NCBI RefSeq assembly: GCF_030519355.1
Contig: NZ_JAUMKC010000027.1
Location: 1-64,000 of the forward strand
Length of the DNA: 64,000 nt
Direction: 5' to 3'
From: Mucilaginibacter sp. L3T2-6
GTDB taxonomy: Bacteria > Bacteroidota > Bacteroidia > Sphingobacteriales > Sphingobacteriaceae
This document shows, piece after piece, positions 25,853 to 34,131 of this stretch. How positions within the stretch are numbered: position 1 is the first letter of the stretch; every line of letters starts with the position of its first letter. Position numbers and translations under genes: made by a program. The notes below the pieces were generated by a model. That model worked only from the letters and a program-made list of their open reading frames with translations, had not been told where the DNA came from and did not search any database.

Positions 25853-27147
25853 AGGAAACCATCAACTACTTATACAGCCAATTACCGATGTTTACGCGTG
25901 ACGGCGCGTCGGCATACAAGGCTAATCTTGATAATACCATTGAATTGTTAAACCGCCTCGGCAATCCTCAGCATACATTTAAAAGCGTACATGTGGGCGG
26001 CACGAATGGCAAAGGGTCTACATCGCACATGCTGGCTGCCATTTTGCAGACTGCGGGTTATAAAACCGGCCTGTATACTTCCCCCCACCTGAAAGATTTC
26101 CGCGAGCGAATCCGCATAAACGGAGAAATGATCAGCGAACAAACGGTGACTGATTTCGTAGGGGAACATAAAGAAGATTTCGACCAGATAAAGCCATCAT
26201 TTTTTGAAATGACGGTAGGCCTGGCTTTCGACGTGTTTGCCAAAGAAAAGGTAGATATAGCGATAATAGAAGTAGGGCTTGGCGGAAGGCTTGACTCAAC
26301 CAATGTGATAACGCCTCTTTTGTCGGTTATCACAAATATCGGCTGGGACCACATGAATATCCTCGGCGATACCCTGCGCCTTATAGCCGGCGAGAAGGCA
26401 GGCATTATCAAAGACAAAGTTCCGGTAATCATCGGCGAGTACCAGGAAGAAGTAGCTGATATTTTTATTGAAAAGGCAAAATCAACATCTTCAAGAATAA
26501 CCTTCGCGTCTGAAAGACTGGAAACTCACATTAAAACCGGCATCATTAAAGATTCTGTTACCAGTTTAGCTGTAACTGTCACGCCGGCTCAAGATTCAGG
26601 ACTTAAAACCCGGGACTTACAACTCGATCTCGCTGGTTCATACCAACTGAAAAACATAAAGACGGTGCTTTGCGCTGTCGAAGAGCTGAAGGCACAGAGT
26701 TTTAATATTACGGAGGAACAACTGCGTACCGCCCTTGCTGACGTTAAGGGTCTGACGGGTCTGCATGGCCGCTGGGAAGTGTTGAACAATCAGCCGCTTA
26801 CCATCTGCGACACCGGCCACAATCCTGAGGGCATGGAAGAAGTACTGCAAAACATTGCGGCAACGCCCCATAAAAAACTGCATTTTGTTTTAGGTATGGT
26901 TAATGATAAGGACATCAGCAAGGTGCTTACAATTTTACCGGTAAAAGCGCATTATTATTTTTGTAAACCTGATATTCCCCGCGGACTGGACGCCAACAGC
27001 CTGTGGTTAAAGGCTGAAGGTTTTGGCTTGCATGGCGAGGCCTATCACTCAGTTAAAGAAGCCCTTGCAGCAGCGCAGCAGAACGCTACAGACGATGACC
27101 TTGTTTTTGTTGGAGGAAGTACCTTTGTTGTGGCCGAGGTGGTGTAG
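25843..27147 (+). CDS. folC: Bifunctional folylpolyglutamate / dihydrofolate synthase
   Basis: 434-aa cytosolic Mur-ligase-type enzyme that adds glutamate to dihydropteroate or folates with ATP. The P-loop is GTNGKGST, followed by TSPHLKDFRERIRING, and IIEVGLGGRLDSTN and GWDHMNILGDTL are further family motifs. The C-terminal domain has CDTGHNPEGM. I choose the ATG at 25843 (MDYKETINYLYSQLP), which matches the usual family start. The in-frame ATG at 25822 would add seven residues translated from repeat units. Several out-of-frame ATGs precede it, a setting in which repeat-number change or ribosome choice could alter output. Confidence 0.95.
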   Translation: MDYKETINYLYSQLPMFTRDGASAYKANLDNTIELLNRLGNPQHTFKSVHVGGTNGKGSTSHMLAAILQTAGYKTGLYTSPHLKDFRERIRINGEMISEQTVTDFVGEHKEDFDQIKPSFFEMTVGLAFDVFAKEKVDIAIIEVGLGGRLDSTNVITPLLSVITNIGWDHMNILGDTLRLIAGEKAGIIKDKVPVIIGEYQEEVADIFIEKAKSTSSRITFASERLETHIKTGIIKDSVTSLAVTVTPAQDSGLKTRDLQLDLAGSYQLKNIKTVLCAVEELKAQSFNITEEQLRTALADVKGLTGLHGRWEVLNNQPLTICDTGHNPEGMEEVLQNIAATPHKKLHFVLGMVNDKDISKVLTILPVKAHYYFCKPDIPRGLDANSLWLKAEGFGLHGEAYHSVKEALAAAQQNATDDDLVFVGGSTFVVAEVV

Positions 27148-27190
27148 CCTTTGGCTTGCCATAATGCCGTCGCCCCGATAACCGTCTTTC

Positions 27191-27685
27191 TTATTTTATC
27201 TTTTTCCAAACCACTTCACCGGTAACAGCTCCGCCTGTTGTGGGCGCAGGTACCGTATATTTAAAAACAACGCCGTCTGATACAAAAGGGCGCCTTTGCT
27301 GCGTACCCTCCCAGTTGGGGAATGACGCGTGCAGGATATTGAAAGTAATAGTACCGCTACTGTAGTCGACTGAATAAGTGCCAAAATGTGTATTACATCC
27401 TTTTACAGCGGCGCGGTTCTCATCGTCGGTACCTTTGGCTTTATCAGCAGACGCGAACTTTAGCCGGTTGCCGCTCATGATTTGTAAGGAATAATTACCG
27501 GCACTGTCAAAAATTAATAGTCCCTGCGGGCTATCTCCGTAAAGATGTGTCCGGGTTCCATTTTTGTCAATATTGTCAACGCTTACTAAAACATAGGTTC
27601 CTGCCAGGTTATTATTTTTATGCGTTTGGGCGGATACAATGTGTATATTGACGGATAGCAAAAGTGCGAGTATTATATTTTTCAT
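27191..27685 (-). CDS. Exported lipocalin-like protein
   Basis: 164-aa exported protein with signal MKNIILALLLSVNIHIVSAQ. The body has the short lipocalin-like pattern LAGTYVLVSVD at the start, GLLIFDSAGNYSLQIMSG in the middle, and strands HFGTYSVDYSSGTITFNI later. Such proteins may bind small hydrophobic ligands in the periplasm. I start at this Met, since the upstream codons (from a TTG) do not look coding; my count of the ATG position may be off by one base. It is divergent from an HxlR regulator with a palindromic site between them, so it may be that regulator's target. Confidence 0.7.
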   Translation of the reverse strand: MKNIILALLLSVNIHIVSAQTHKNNNLAGTYVLVSVDNIDKNGTRTHLYGDSPQGLLIFDSAGNYSLQIMSGNRLKFASADKAKGTDDENRAAVKGCNTHFGTYSVDYSSGTITFNILHASFPNWEGTQQRRPFVSDGVVFKYTVPAPTTGGAVTGEVVWKKIK

Positions 27686-27726
27686 GCTCAAAAATAGCCT
27701 CCGGTGTCTACATTTATCAAGTACGT

Positions 27727-27750
27727 ACAAAATTGTAACCTGCTTACAAA
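27727..27750. promoter_or_regulatory. Candidate HxlR operator between divergent genes
   Basis: TTGTAA and TTACAA form a perfect inverted repeat around 5 nt (27734-27750), and it overlaps a second palindrome, TACAAAATTGTA. HxlR/MarR-type dimers bind such spaced TAC/GTA palindromes. The position between the lipocalin and hxlR-like starts suits autoregulation. Coordinates may be off by one base. Confidence 0.5.
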
Positions 27751-27790
27751 AAAGGTACCATGCTGTTAATCAATTAGATTAATTTGAATT

Positions 27791-28150
27791 ATGACAAAAG
27801 CAAGTAACAGGGCGCTGCCCAAATGCGGAATAGATTATGCATTTCAGCGTATCGGCGGAAAATACAAAGGCCGCGTGCTATGGCGGCTGCGCAACGGTAA
27901 ACTCCGCTACGGTGAGTTGCGAAAAACGGTAACCGGAATTACTGCAAAAATGCTTACACAGGTTTTAAGGGAACTTGAGGAGGACGGCTTAGTTACACGC
28001 GCTGTTTTTGTAGAAGTACCGCCCAGGGTTGAATACGAATTAACTGAAACTGGTGCACAACTGCTGCCATTTTTGTCGCAGTTGCGGGATTGGGCGAAGC
28101 AGCAGATGCTGGCCAATGATATTAAAGCGATGCCGCTATCATTACTTTAA
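27791..28150 (+). CDS. HxlR-family winged-helix transcriptional regulator
   Basis: 119-aa DNA-binding protein. The family pattern is plain: CGIDYAFQRIGGKYKGRVLWRL (abbreviated), then LRYGELRKTVTGITAKMLTQVLRELEEDGLVTR for the recognition helix and EVPPRVEYELTETG for the wing (all roughly residues 10-90). The CP-x-E redox Cys of some family members is replaced by Cys12 in PKCGID, so sensing of electrophiles or oxidants is possible. It probably regulates itself and the divergent lipocalin-like gene, and perhaps the aldo/keto reductase 63 nt downstream. Confidence 0.92.
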   Translation: MTKASNRALPKCGIDYAFQRIGGKYKGRVLWRLRNGKLRYGELRKTVTGITAKMLTQVLRELEEDGLVTRAVFVEVPPRVEYELTETGAQLLPFLSQLRDWAKQQMLANDIKAMPLSLL

Positions 28151-28213
28151 ATATTAACGTTAAGTATTTACATTAAATTCTATTTTTACGTCTTTAAGTA
28201 TCATCAATACATT

Positions 28214-29203
28214 ATGACCTATCAGCCATCATCCGAAAGGTATAAGAACATGCGCTATCGCCGCTGCGGAAAAAGTGGTATTAAGCTGCCAGAGGTTTCG
28301 CTTGGCCTGTGGCATAACTTTGGGGGCGTGGATGTTGCCGAAAACTTTCGCAAAATTCTGCACCTGGCGTTTGACAGCGGTATTACGCACTTTGATTTAG
28401 CCAATAATTACGGACCGCCGCCGGGAACTGCGGAAGAAAATTTCGGGAAGATATTGAAAGATGATTTTCGCGGTTACCGCGATGAAATGATCATAAGCAG
28501 CAAGGCCGGCTATACCATGTGGGAAGGCCCTTACGGCGATTGGGGCTCAAAAAAATACCTGGTGGCCAGTCTTGACCAAAGCCTGAAACGAATGGGGCTG
28601 GATTATGTGGATATTTTTTATCATCACCGGCCAGACCCTGAAACACCGCTTGAAGAAACCATGGCCGCTCTTGACCTTATTGTGCGCCAGGGCAAAGCGT
28701 TATATGCGGGTATATCCAACTACCCTGCCGAAGAAGCTGAAAAGGCTATTAAAATATTGCATGACCTTGGCACGCCTTGCCTGATCCATCAGCCTAAGTA
28801 TTCCATGTTTGAACGTTGGGTTGAAGGCGGTTTGCTGGATGTATTGGAACGCGACGGCGTTGGCTGCATACCTTTCTCGCCGTTGGCGCAGGGCCTGTTA
28901 ACTAATAAATACCTGCATGGTATCCCTGCCGATTCGCGTGCAGCAAAGCCCTCCGGATTTTTGCAGGAGAGCCAGGTTACCGAAGAACGCATAGCGCAGA
29001 TTAAAAAACTGAATGACATAGCCTTACAACGCGGGCAAACCCTTGCGCAAATGGCGCTGGCCTGGTTGCTGAAAGACCCACGGGTTACATCTGTGTTGAT
29101 TGGCGCCAGCCGCCCGGAACAATTGGCTGATTCGCTGAAATGTTTAAATAACATTGAGTTCTCGGGAGAGGAATTAAATAAGATTGAAGAAATACTAAAA
29201 TAG
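28214..29203 (+). CDS. Aldo/keto reductase (YghZ-like)
   Basis: 329-aa cytosolic NAD(P)H-dependent oxidoreductase. The catalytic tetrad is visible: Asp and Tyr in HFDLANNYGPPPG, Lys in ISSKAGY, and His in FYHHRPDP. The start YRRCGKSGIKLPEVSLGLWHNFG (abbreviated) and length match the glyceraldehyde-3-phosphate reductase branch. It would detoxify aldehydes or handle sugar aldehydes. It follows an HxlR regulator and precedes a Gfo/Idh/MocA gene on the same strand. Confidence 0.92.
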   Translation: MTYQPSSERYKNMRYRRCGKSGIKLPEVSLGLWHNFGGVDVAENFRKILHLAFDSGITHFDLANNYGPPPGTAEENFGKILKDDFRGYRDEMIISSKAGYTMWEGPYGDWGSKKYLVASLDQSLKRMGLDYVDIFYHHRPDPETPLEETMAALDLIVRQGKALYAGISNYPAEEAEKAIKILHDLGTPCLIHQPKYSMFERWVEGGLLDVLERDGVGCIPFSPLAQGLLTNKYLHGIPADSRAAKPSGFLQESQVTEERIAQIKKLNDIALQRGQTLAQMALAWLLKDPRVTSVLIGASRPEQLADSLKCLNNIEFSGEELNKIEEILK

Positions 29204-29204
29204 A

Positions 29205-29275
29205 TTCGGGAATCAAGAGCCGGCAATCAAGACAAGAAGCCTTTCTTTCCTGGTTCTTTGCTCCTGTTTCTTCAC
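29205..29275. repeat. Inverted heptad arrays between two oxidoreductase genes
   Basis: Plus-strand 7-mers run through 29205-29239 (TTCGGGA, ATCAAGA, GCCGGCA, ATCAAGA, CAAGAAG). The following stretch to 29275 read on the minus strand shows GAAACAG, GAGCAAA, GAACCAG, GAAAGAA. This fills almost the whole 77-nt intergenic gap up to the ATG at 29281. Confidence 0.5.
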
Positions 29276-29280
29276 TAAAT

Positions 29281-30261
29281 ATGACAACTGTAAACTGGGG
29301 AATTATCGGCTGCGGCAACGTAACGGAAAGAAAAAGCGGCCCGGCTTTTAACAAAGTGCCAAACAGTAAATTGGTGGCAGTGATGCGGCGTGACGCTGCG
29401 AAAGCCGCTGACTATGCCAAACGACATGGCGTAGGAAAATGGTACGATGATACCGCTAAATTAATGGCGGATACTGAACTGAACGCCATTTATATAGCAA
29501 CCCCGCCCGCTTCGCATGCACCTTACGCTATTGAGGCTCTTGAAAAAGGTTTTAATGTATACGTCGAAAAACCGGTAACCCGCAATGCTGCCGAAGCCCG
29601 GCAAATAGCAGAAGAACTTAAAAAGTATCCCGGTCAAAAACTTACCGTGGCCCATTACCGGCGCGGCCTGCCCATGTTTCTGAAAGTAAAGGAACTGCTG
29701 GAAAATAAAGTTATCGGCGATATCCGTTCAGTCCAAATAAGGATGTGGAAATGCCGAACGCATAACTCCGAAGAAGAACTGGCGGCTGACTGGCGGGTGC
29801 ATCCTGAACTTTCGGGCGGGGGCTACTTTCACGACCTTGCCCCGCACCAGCTTGATCTGATGCTGTTTTATTTTGGCGAACCTGAAAAGTATTCAGGCTT
29901 CTCCCTCAACCAGGCAAAAGACACTCCCGCCGACGACACCGTACAGGGACAAATACTGTTTAAAAGCGGAGTGGCGTTAAGCGGCTCATGGTGTTTCAGT
30001 GTTGCCGAAAGCGAGAGTACAGACTTATGTGAAATAATCGGCAGCCATGGTAAAATTACATTTCCGTTTTTTGGCAATTTTATAACTTATAAAACCGGCG
30101 ACGAGGAACAAACACTCACCTTCGTACACCCGGAACACATCCAGCAACCTATGATCACCAAAATAGTATCCTACTTTCGCGGCGAAGGGCCGAATCCCTG
30201 CTCGATTGATGAAGCTATTGTTTTGATGGATATTTTGGATGCGTTTACGGGCCAAAGCTAA
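29281..30261 (+). CDS. Gfo/Idh/MocA family oxidoreductase
   Basis: 326-aa NAD(P)-dependent dehydrogenase. The Rossmann loop is WGIIGCGNVTE, the family motif EKPVTRN is near residue 98, and the GGGYFHDLAPHQLDL segment of the C-terminal domain carries the likely catalytic His. Members oxidise or epimerise sugars and inositols. The substrate is unknown. It may be co-expressed with the preceding aldo/keto reductase. Confidence 0.93.
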   Translation: MTTVNWGIIGCGNVTERKSGPAFNKVPNSKLVAVMRRDAAKAADYAKRHGVGKWYDDTAKLMADTELNAIYIATPPASHAPYAIEALEKGFNVYVEKPVTRNAAEARQIAEELKKYPGQKLTVAHYRRGLPMFLKVKELLENKVIGDIRSVQIRMWKCRTHNSEEELAADWRVHPELSGGGYFHDLAPHQLDLMLFYFGEPEKYSGFSLNQAKDTPADDTVQGQILFKSGVALSGSWCFSVAESESTDLCEIIGSHGKITFPFFGNFITYKTGDEEQTLTFVHPEHIQQPMITKIVSYFRGEGPNPCSIDEAIVLMDILDAFTGQS

Positions 30262-30320
30262 AACTTACCAAATCTATAAAAGACATAGTGAGTTTTAACC
30301 CCGGCTTGAGTATCAAAATC

Positions 30321-30340
30321 TGATAAATTGCGATTTATCA
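30321..30340. terminator. Hairpin between convergent genes
   Basis: TGATAAAT and ATTTATCA form a perfect 8-bp stem with loop TGCG. It lies 60 nt after the plus-strand oxidoreductase stop and 6 nt before the minus-strand DUF6496 stop. It is AT-rich without a strong T-run, so termination is plausible in either direction. Confidence 0.45.
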
Positions 30341-30345
30341 AATAT

Positions 30346-30531
30346 TCATGATGACTTCTTCTTTTTAGGCACTTTGGCGCCTTCCTCGCGGGCCTCTGAA
30401 AGGCCTATTGCAACCGCTTGTTTTTTACTGGTAACTTTTTTGCCGCTGCGGCCGCTTTTCAACTTGCCCTCGTGCATTTCGTGCATGGCTTTTTCAACTT
30501 TTTCGCCAGCTTTTTTTGAATACTTTGCCAT
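30346..30531 (-). CDS. Small basic DUF6496-like protein
   Basis: 61-aa Lys-rich protein, MAKYSKKAGEKVEKAMHEM to KKKKSS. It matches the pattern I know as DUF6496: a helical KVxKAMHEMHEGKLKSG, then KKVTSKKQAVAIGLSEARE. The size and charge suggest nucleic-acid association, and the function is unknown. I start at MAKYS, since the 17 preceding codons are AT-rich and overlap a likely promoter. Near-promoter elements TTTTG and TATTTTG lie about 30-50 nt upstream. Confidence 0.75.
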   Translation of the reverse strand: MAKYSKKAGEKVEKAMHEMHEGKLKSGRSGKKVTSKKQAVAIGLSEAREEGAKVPKKKKSS

Positions 30532-30730
30532 AATATTTTCCTTTAGGTAAACAATTAATTTATAAAGCAAAATATCTGCCAAAATGGGTTCAAAATATTA
30601 TCCCAAAAACACAAGCATTTTGTCCCTCCGGGAAATTTTTCATTGAAAGCATATTATCATTCATTTATGCTTACCTTCAAACCAACAACCAACATTCTGT
30701 GTTGATAGGTCACTAAATAGCTACCGGTAT

Positions 30731-31840
30731 ATGCCCGCAAAAACTCCTGTTCATCCTTTTTACGAAAGATTATCGCTGGTACTTATCGGCTTATTGTCCC
30801 TCGGCTACATTGTTATCCAGGGCAAGGACGTGCTTGACCCATTGATTTTCGGCTTCCTGTTCGCCATTTTATTATATCCTGTAGCCAGGTTTGTAGAGAA
30901 AATAATACGCCTGCCCCGGGCTGTTGCCTGTTTAATAGCCATTTTGCTGCTGATCACTTTCGTAGGGGGTATTTTATATGCAGTGGGCTCGCAAATATCA
31001 AACCTGGCCAGCGACTGGCCACAATTGAAAGGCCAGGTACACCAGTCGCTCGGAGATTTGCGGGAGTGGATCCGGTCAGCGTTTCATATAACGGCCAGTA
31101 AGCAGATGACCTATGTGAACAATACCACAAAAAAAATCATGGCTTCCGGCGCCGATGTATTGGGCACTACCTTCGGCGCGGTATCGTCATTAATGCTGTT
31201 TTATACATTTATCCTGATATTTACCTTTTTTATCCTGCTTTACCGCAAGCTGCTTATTCATTTTATTGTTTGGGTTTTTAGCGATGACTACGAACCCATT
31301 GTACATGACATTGTTGAGAATATCCAGAGTATTCTTCGTCAGTACATACTTGGGCTGTTGCTCGAAATGTTTGTAGTGGCCTGCCTGGCCTGCACGGCGT
31401 TTTGGATAATCGGTATTCAATACGCTGTGTTATTAGGATTAATAGTGGCGTTGTTTAACCTGATCCCCTACCTCGGTATTTTTACGGCATTACTGCTAAG
31501 CAGCCTGATCACATTTGCAACAGGCGGCATTCAGCATACAGCCTGGGTAGCTGTAAGCATAATAGGCATCCATGCAGTAGACTCTAATATATTGCTGCCG
31601 ACCATAGTCGGCTCAAAAGTAAAGCTAAATGCACTCATCACCTTTCTGGGCATTATCTTAGGCGAGATGATTTGGGGCCTGTCGGGCATGTTCTTGTCTA
31701 TACCCATTATGGCGATATTCAAAATTATTTTCGACCGGGTGCAAAGCCTGAAACCGTGGGGCTATCTTTTGGGCAACGGCGTGGAGGAAGATAAGTCTAC
31801 CATGAAGAAAATGAAGCCGGCCCGCGCGGATAAAACGTAA
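30731..31840 (+). CDS. AI-2E family transporter (PerM-like)
   Basis: 369-aa polytopic inner-membrane protein with about eight helices. Paired helices lie at 15-35 and 60-90, and the C-terminal cluster (about 145-335) has the family features GLLLEMFVVACLAC, LIVALFNLIPYLGIF and the PxxxG-type DSNILLPTIVGSKVKLN. Members export quorum signals or act as cation antiporters; the function here is open. The C-terminus is short and basic. It is a single-gene unit on the plus strand. Confidence 0.9.
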   Translation: MPAKTPVHPFYERLSLVLIGLLSLGYIVIQGKDVLDPLIFGFLFAILLYPVARFVEKIIRLPRAVACLIAILLLITFVGGILYAVGSQISNLASDWPQLKGQVHQSLGDLREWIRSAFHITASKQMTYVNNTTKKIMASGADVLGTTFGAVSSLMLFYTFILIFTFFILLYRKLLIHFIVWVFSDDYEPIVHDIVENIQSILRQYILGLLLEMFVVACLACTAFWIIGIQYAVLLGLIVALFNLIPYLGIFTALLLSSLITFATGGIQHTAWVAVSIIGIHAVDSNILLPTIVGSKVKLNALITFLGIILGEMIWGLSGMFLSIPIMAIFKIIFDRVQSLKPWGYLLGNGVEEDKSTMKKMKPARADKT

Positions 31841-31851
31841 TTTGAGCCGGG

Positions 31852-31963
31852 AAAGTCCTAAAAGTCGGCAAAGTTAAATATCGTGTAGGCGCATATAAAC
31901 TTATTGAACGGTCATGCAGCTTCTTTCGGAATTTTCCGACTTTACTAACTTTCCGGACTTCCC
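31852..31963. repeat. Inverted 9-nt period micro-repeat arrays
   Basis: Left array: AAAGTCCTA, AAAGTCGGC, AAAGTTAAA (31852-31878). Right array: TTTTCCGAC, TTTACTAAC, TTTCCGGAC (31932-31958), the reverse-strand form of the same unit. They flank 53 nt and lie between the AI-2E gene stop and the stop of the convergent gene at 31964. Confidence 0.65.
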
Positions 31964-32563
31964 TTATTTGTCTTCCAAAATATCTATACAATGCGCGCTG
32001 AGCTGTTTCAGCCGCTCATCTAAGCTGTTTAAACCTTCCTGGTCTTTCAGGTTTTTATACAAAGTTTTTATTGCATCAAGTGTTTCGTCGCTTGGGTCGC
32101 AGGCCTGTGCTTTTTCAAGGTGTGGTAATGCCATGCGGACAGTTTTACGGTACTCTTCGGCAAGTTTTTTGTTAACAGCCAGGTCGGTCGCGGCGTTCAT
32201 TTTAGTTTGGATCTCATTCGCACGGTCAAGGTAAATATAGCCAATGCCGCGATGGGCTACATAATAGTCGGGCACTGCGGCTGCCACCCTTTCATAAAAA
32301 TCAAGCGCCTTTTGCGGCTGTTCATTATGTTCGTAAACCTGGCCTATGGAGAAATAAAAATTTACCCTTGCTTTGGCCGGCAATTTGGCGGTATCCGGAA
32401 GAATGGCCTCGCCCAGGTCCATAAGCTTATCCACCTCTCCCTGCAAGCGGGCCAGGTTAAAATCAAGGTACTTTTCATATACAGGGTCAATAGGCCGTTT
32501 TTGAGCGTTCGCTATGTAAGCCGTAATTATGAGTATGACCGATAAAATAAACTTTCTAAGCAT
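31964..32563 (-). CDS. Exported TPR-like hypothetical protein
   Basis: 199 aa with a signal peptide (about 1-20, IANAQ). The body is helical with TPR-like units: ARVNFYFSIGQVYEHNEQPQKALDFYERVA (abbreviated) and VAHRGIGYIYLDRAN, then a helix pair around HLEKAQACDPSDETLDAIKTLYKNL. It is probably periplasmic and mediates a protein contact. No partner gene is adjacent. A consensus -7 element (TATATTTG, 32585-32578) lies 14 nt before the ATG. Confidence 0.75.
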   Translation of the reverse strand: MLRKFILSVILIITAYIANAQKRPIDPVYEKYLDFNLARLQGEVDKLMDLGEAILPDTAKLPAKARVNFYFSIGQVYEHNEQPQKALDFYERVAAAVPDYYVAHRGIGYIYLDRANEIQTKMNAATDLAVNKKLAEEYRKTVRMALPHLEKAQACDPSDETLDAIKTLYKNLKDQEGLNSLDERLKQLSAHCIDILEDK

Positions 32564-32577
32564 GGGTGTGTCTTCGT

Positions 32578-32585
32578 CAAATATA
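32578..32585 (-). promoter_or_regulatory. -7 promoter element of the TPR-like gene
   Basis: TATATTTG, an exact TAnnTTTG, 14 nt upstream of the ATG at 32563. A good -33 TTTG is not visible at the expected distance. Confidence 0.5.
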
Positions 32586-32654
32586 AATTAACGCAATTAA
32601 TTATTTCATATTCTATCTGTCTGAAAATGTCTTTAACTTTATTTCAGATAACCG

Positions 32655-32681
32655 AAATCCTTCAAATCCTTTAAATCCGAA
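32655..32681. repeat. 9-nt period micro-repeat before a VOC gene
   Basis: AAATCCTTC, AAATCCTTT and AAATCCGAA are three consecutive 9-mers ending 5 nt before the ATG at 32687. They share a 14-base stretch with the inverted array near lpxK (4161-4186). Confidence 0.65.
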
Positions 32682-32686
32682 ACGCC

Positions 32687-33082
32687 ATGACATTTAAAAA
32701 CGCCATCAGTTGGTTCGAGATTCCTTCAACTGACATTAACCGTGCCCAGAAATTTTACGAAACCATATTCGATATCCAGATGATACCAATGGATATGCCG
32801 CAATTGCAAATGCGTATGTTCCCGATCGAGGATCCCATGACCGGGATCGGCGGCGCCATAAGCTGTGCTGGGGATTTTTATAAGCCGTCTGCCGAGGCGG
32901 GCACGCTGGTGTATCTGAATGCCAACCCGGACGTACAAAACATTCTCGATAAAATTGAGGCTGCAGGAGGCAAGATCATTATGCCCAAAACCGAAATATC
33001 ACCGGAGTATGGACATATGGCTGTTTTTTTAGATACAGAAGGTAATAGAGTAGCCTTACACTCGGTGCCGCCGGGAATGTAA
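32687..33082 (+). CDS. VOC-family (glyoxalase/bleomycin-resistance-like) protein
   Basis: 131-aa protein with two beta-alpha-beta-beta-beta modules. The N-terminal ISWFEIPSTDINRAQKFYETIF is the typical first module and MAVFLDTEGNRVALHS the end of the second. Possible metal ligands are His in YGHMAVF and Glu in DTEGN. Members are glyoxalases, dioxygenases or resistance-binding proteins, and the specificity is not deducible. It is followed, convergently and 2 nt away, by a GNAT gene. Confidence 0.88.
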   Translation: MTFKNAISWFEIPSTDINRAQKFYETIFDIQMIPMDMPQLQMRMFPIEDPMTGIGGAISCAGDFYKPSAEAGTLVYLNANPDVQNILDKIEAAGGKIIMPKTEISPEYGHMAVFLDTEGNRVALHSVPPGM

Positions 33083-33084
33083 TC

Positions 33085-33615
33085 TTAAGCTATTTTTCGC
33101 ATCTTTACGATACCGAGCTTTTCACCGTCGGGCAAAAGGGCATCGACGCGTCCTATGGCTTCATAGCCCATTGCGGTATATAAAGGCACGCCGGGTAAAG
33201 TTGCGCCAAGTTCAAATGCAGTAAATCCTCCGGCTTTAGCGGCGTCTTCACAAATATTAATTATCTGGCGGCCTATTCCCTGCCTGGCATAATCCGGGTG
33301 TACAAAGAAAGCCCTGATGCGGGCGGCATCTGTTAATGGATTTAGCAATGGGTCTTCAATACTTTTGTGCTGGTCGCCGCCGTAAAGTGTGTTGCGCTTA
33401 CTCCAGCCGCCGCAGCCTGTTATCATGTTATCTTTTTCGGCAATATAATAGGTGCCGTCCAGCACCAGCTGTGTATCCACCCCGAAAATATATTTAATGG
33501 CGCTTTCGATCTGAGCGGGCGTATAATAATCTTTGCTTAATCCGCGAACGGAAAGAGCTATCATCTCATTTAGCCGGGGAATATCGTTAAGCAAAGCGAG
33601 ACGGATGGTTGACAT
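33085..33615 (-). CDS. GNAT-family N-acetyltransferase
   Basis: 176-aa acetyl-CoA-dependent acetyltransferase. The acetyl-CoA pyrophosphate loop is ARQGIGRQIIN (Q/R-x-x-G-x-G/A form), preceded by RAFFVHPDYAR and followed by GFTAFELGATLPGVPLYTAMGYEAI (abbreviated). The acceptor is unknown. It heads away from the Nudix and VOC genes on the same strand, with a gap of 69 nt to the upstream VOC gene. Confidence 0.9.
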   Translation of the reverse strand: MSTIRLALLNDIPRLNEMIALSVRGLSKDYYTPAQIESAIKYIFGVDTQLVLDGTYYIAEKDNMITGCGGWSKRNTLYGGDQHKSIEDPLLNPLTDAARIRAFFVHPDYARQGIGRQIINICEDAAKAGGFTAFELGATLPGVPLYTAMGYEAIGRVDALLPDGEKLGIVKMRKIA

Positions 33616-33684
33616 AGCTAAAGGTTATATAAAATTTGTTGTTGCGCACAAACGACGCCCCAAAGGCAATGGCAAAACTTTCTG

Positions 33685-34077
33685 TTAAACCAGCGTCAAC
33701 TGCCACGAAACGCCAAATTTATCGCTTAACCAGCAATACTTTTTACTAAAAGGATAAGCGCCCAAAGGCATCATTACCTTACCTCCCTCGCCGAGTTGGC
33801 TGTAAAGTTCGTCAATTTCAACCTCTGAATCGCAGGTTATGTAAAATGATATGGCCGGCGTAAACGTGAAGCCATGACTGACAGAGCTATCTATACACAT
33901 ATAAGTTTGGCCTTTTATGGAAAAAGTGGCATGTATTACAGAGCCTTCCTTCCCCGGCTGACCGGCCTCATAGCGGCTGATATGAATGATTTTGGAATCC
34001 GGAAAAACCGAAGTGTAAAAATTCATCGCTTCCTCCGCCCTGCCTTCAAACATTAAAAAACTAATAGGTTGTTGCAT
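33685..34077 (-). CDS. PhnB-like VOC-family protein
   Basis: 130-aa glyoxalase-fold protein of the PhnB/3-demethylubiquinone-methyltransferase-like branch: FLMFEGRAEEAMNFYTSVFPDS at the start, then HATFSIKGQTYMCIDSS and the closing YCWLSDKFGVSWQLTLV. The clustered pattern FEGRAEEAMNFY is characteristic of the group. The function is unknown. It is a separate protein from the other VOC gene 600 bp away and only distantly similar. Confidence 0.88.
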   Translation of the reverse strand: MQQPISFLMFEGRAEEAMNFYTSVFPDSKIIHISRYEAGQPGKEGSVIHATFSIKGQTYMCIDSSVSHGFTFTPAISFYITCDSEVEIDELYSQLGEGGKVMMPLGAYPFSKKYCWLSDKFGVSWQLTLV

Positions 34078-34131
34078 AATCGCAGATATTTATACCCTAC
34101 GGTTTATTATAGATCACCCGACAAATTACTT

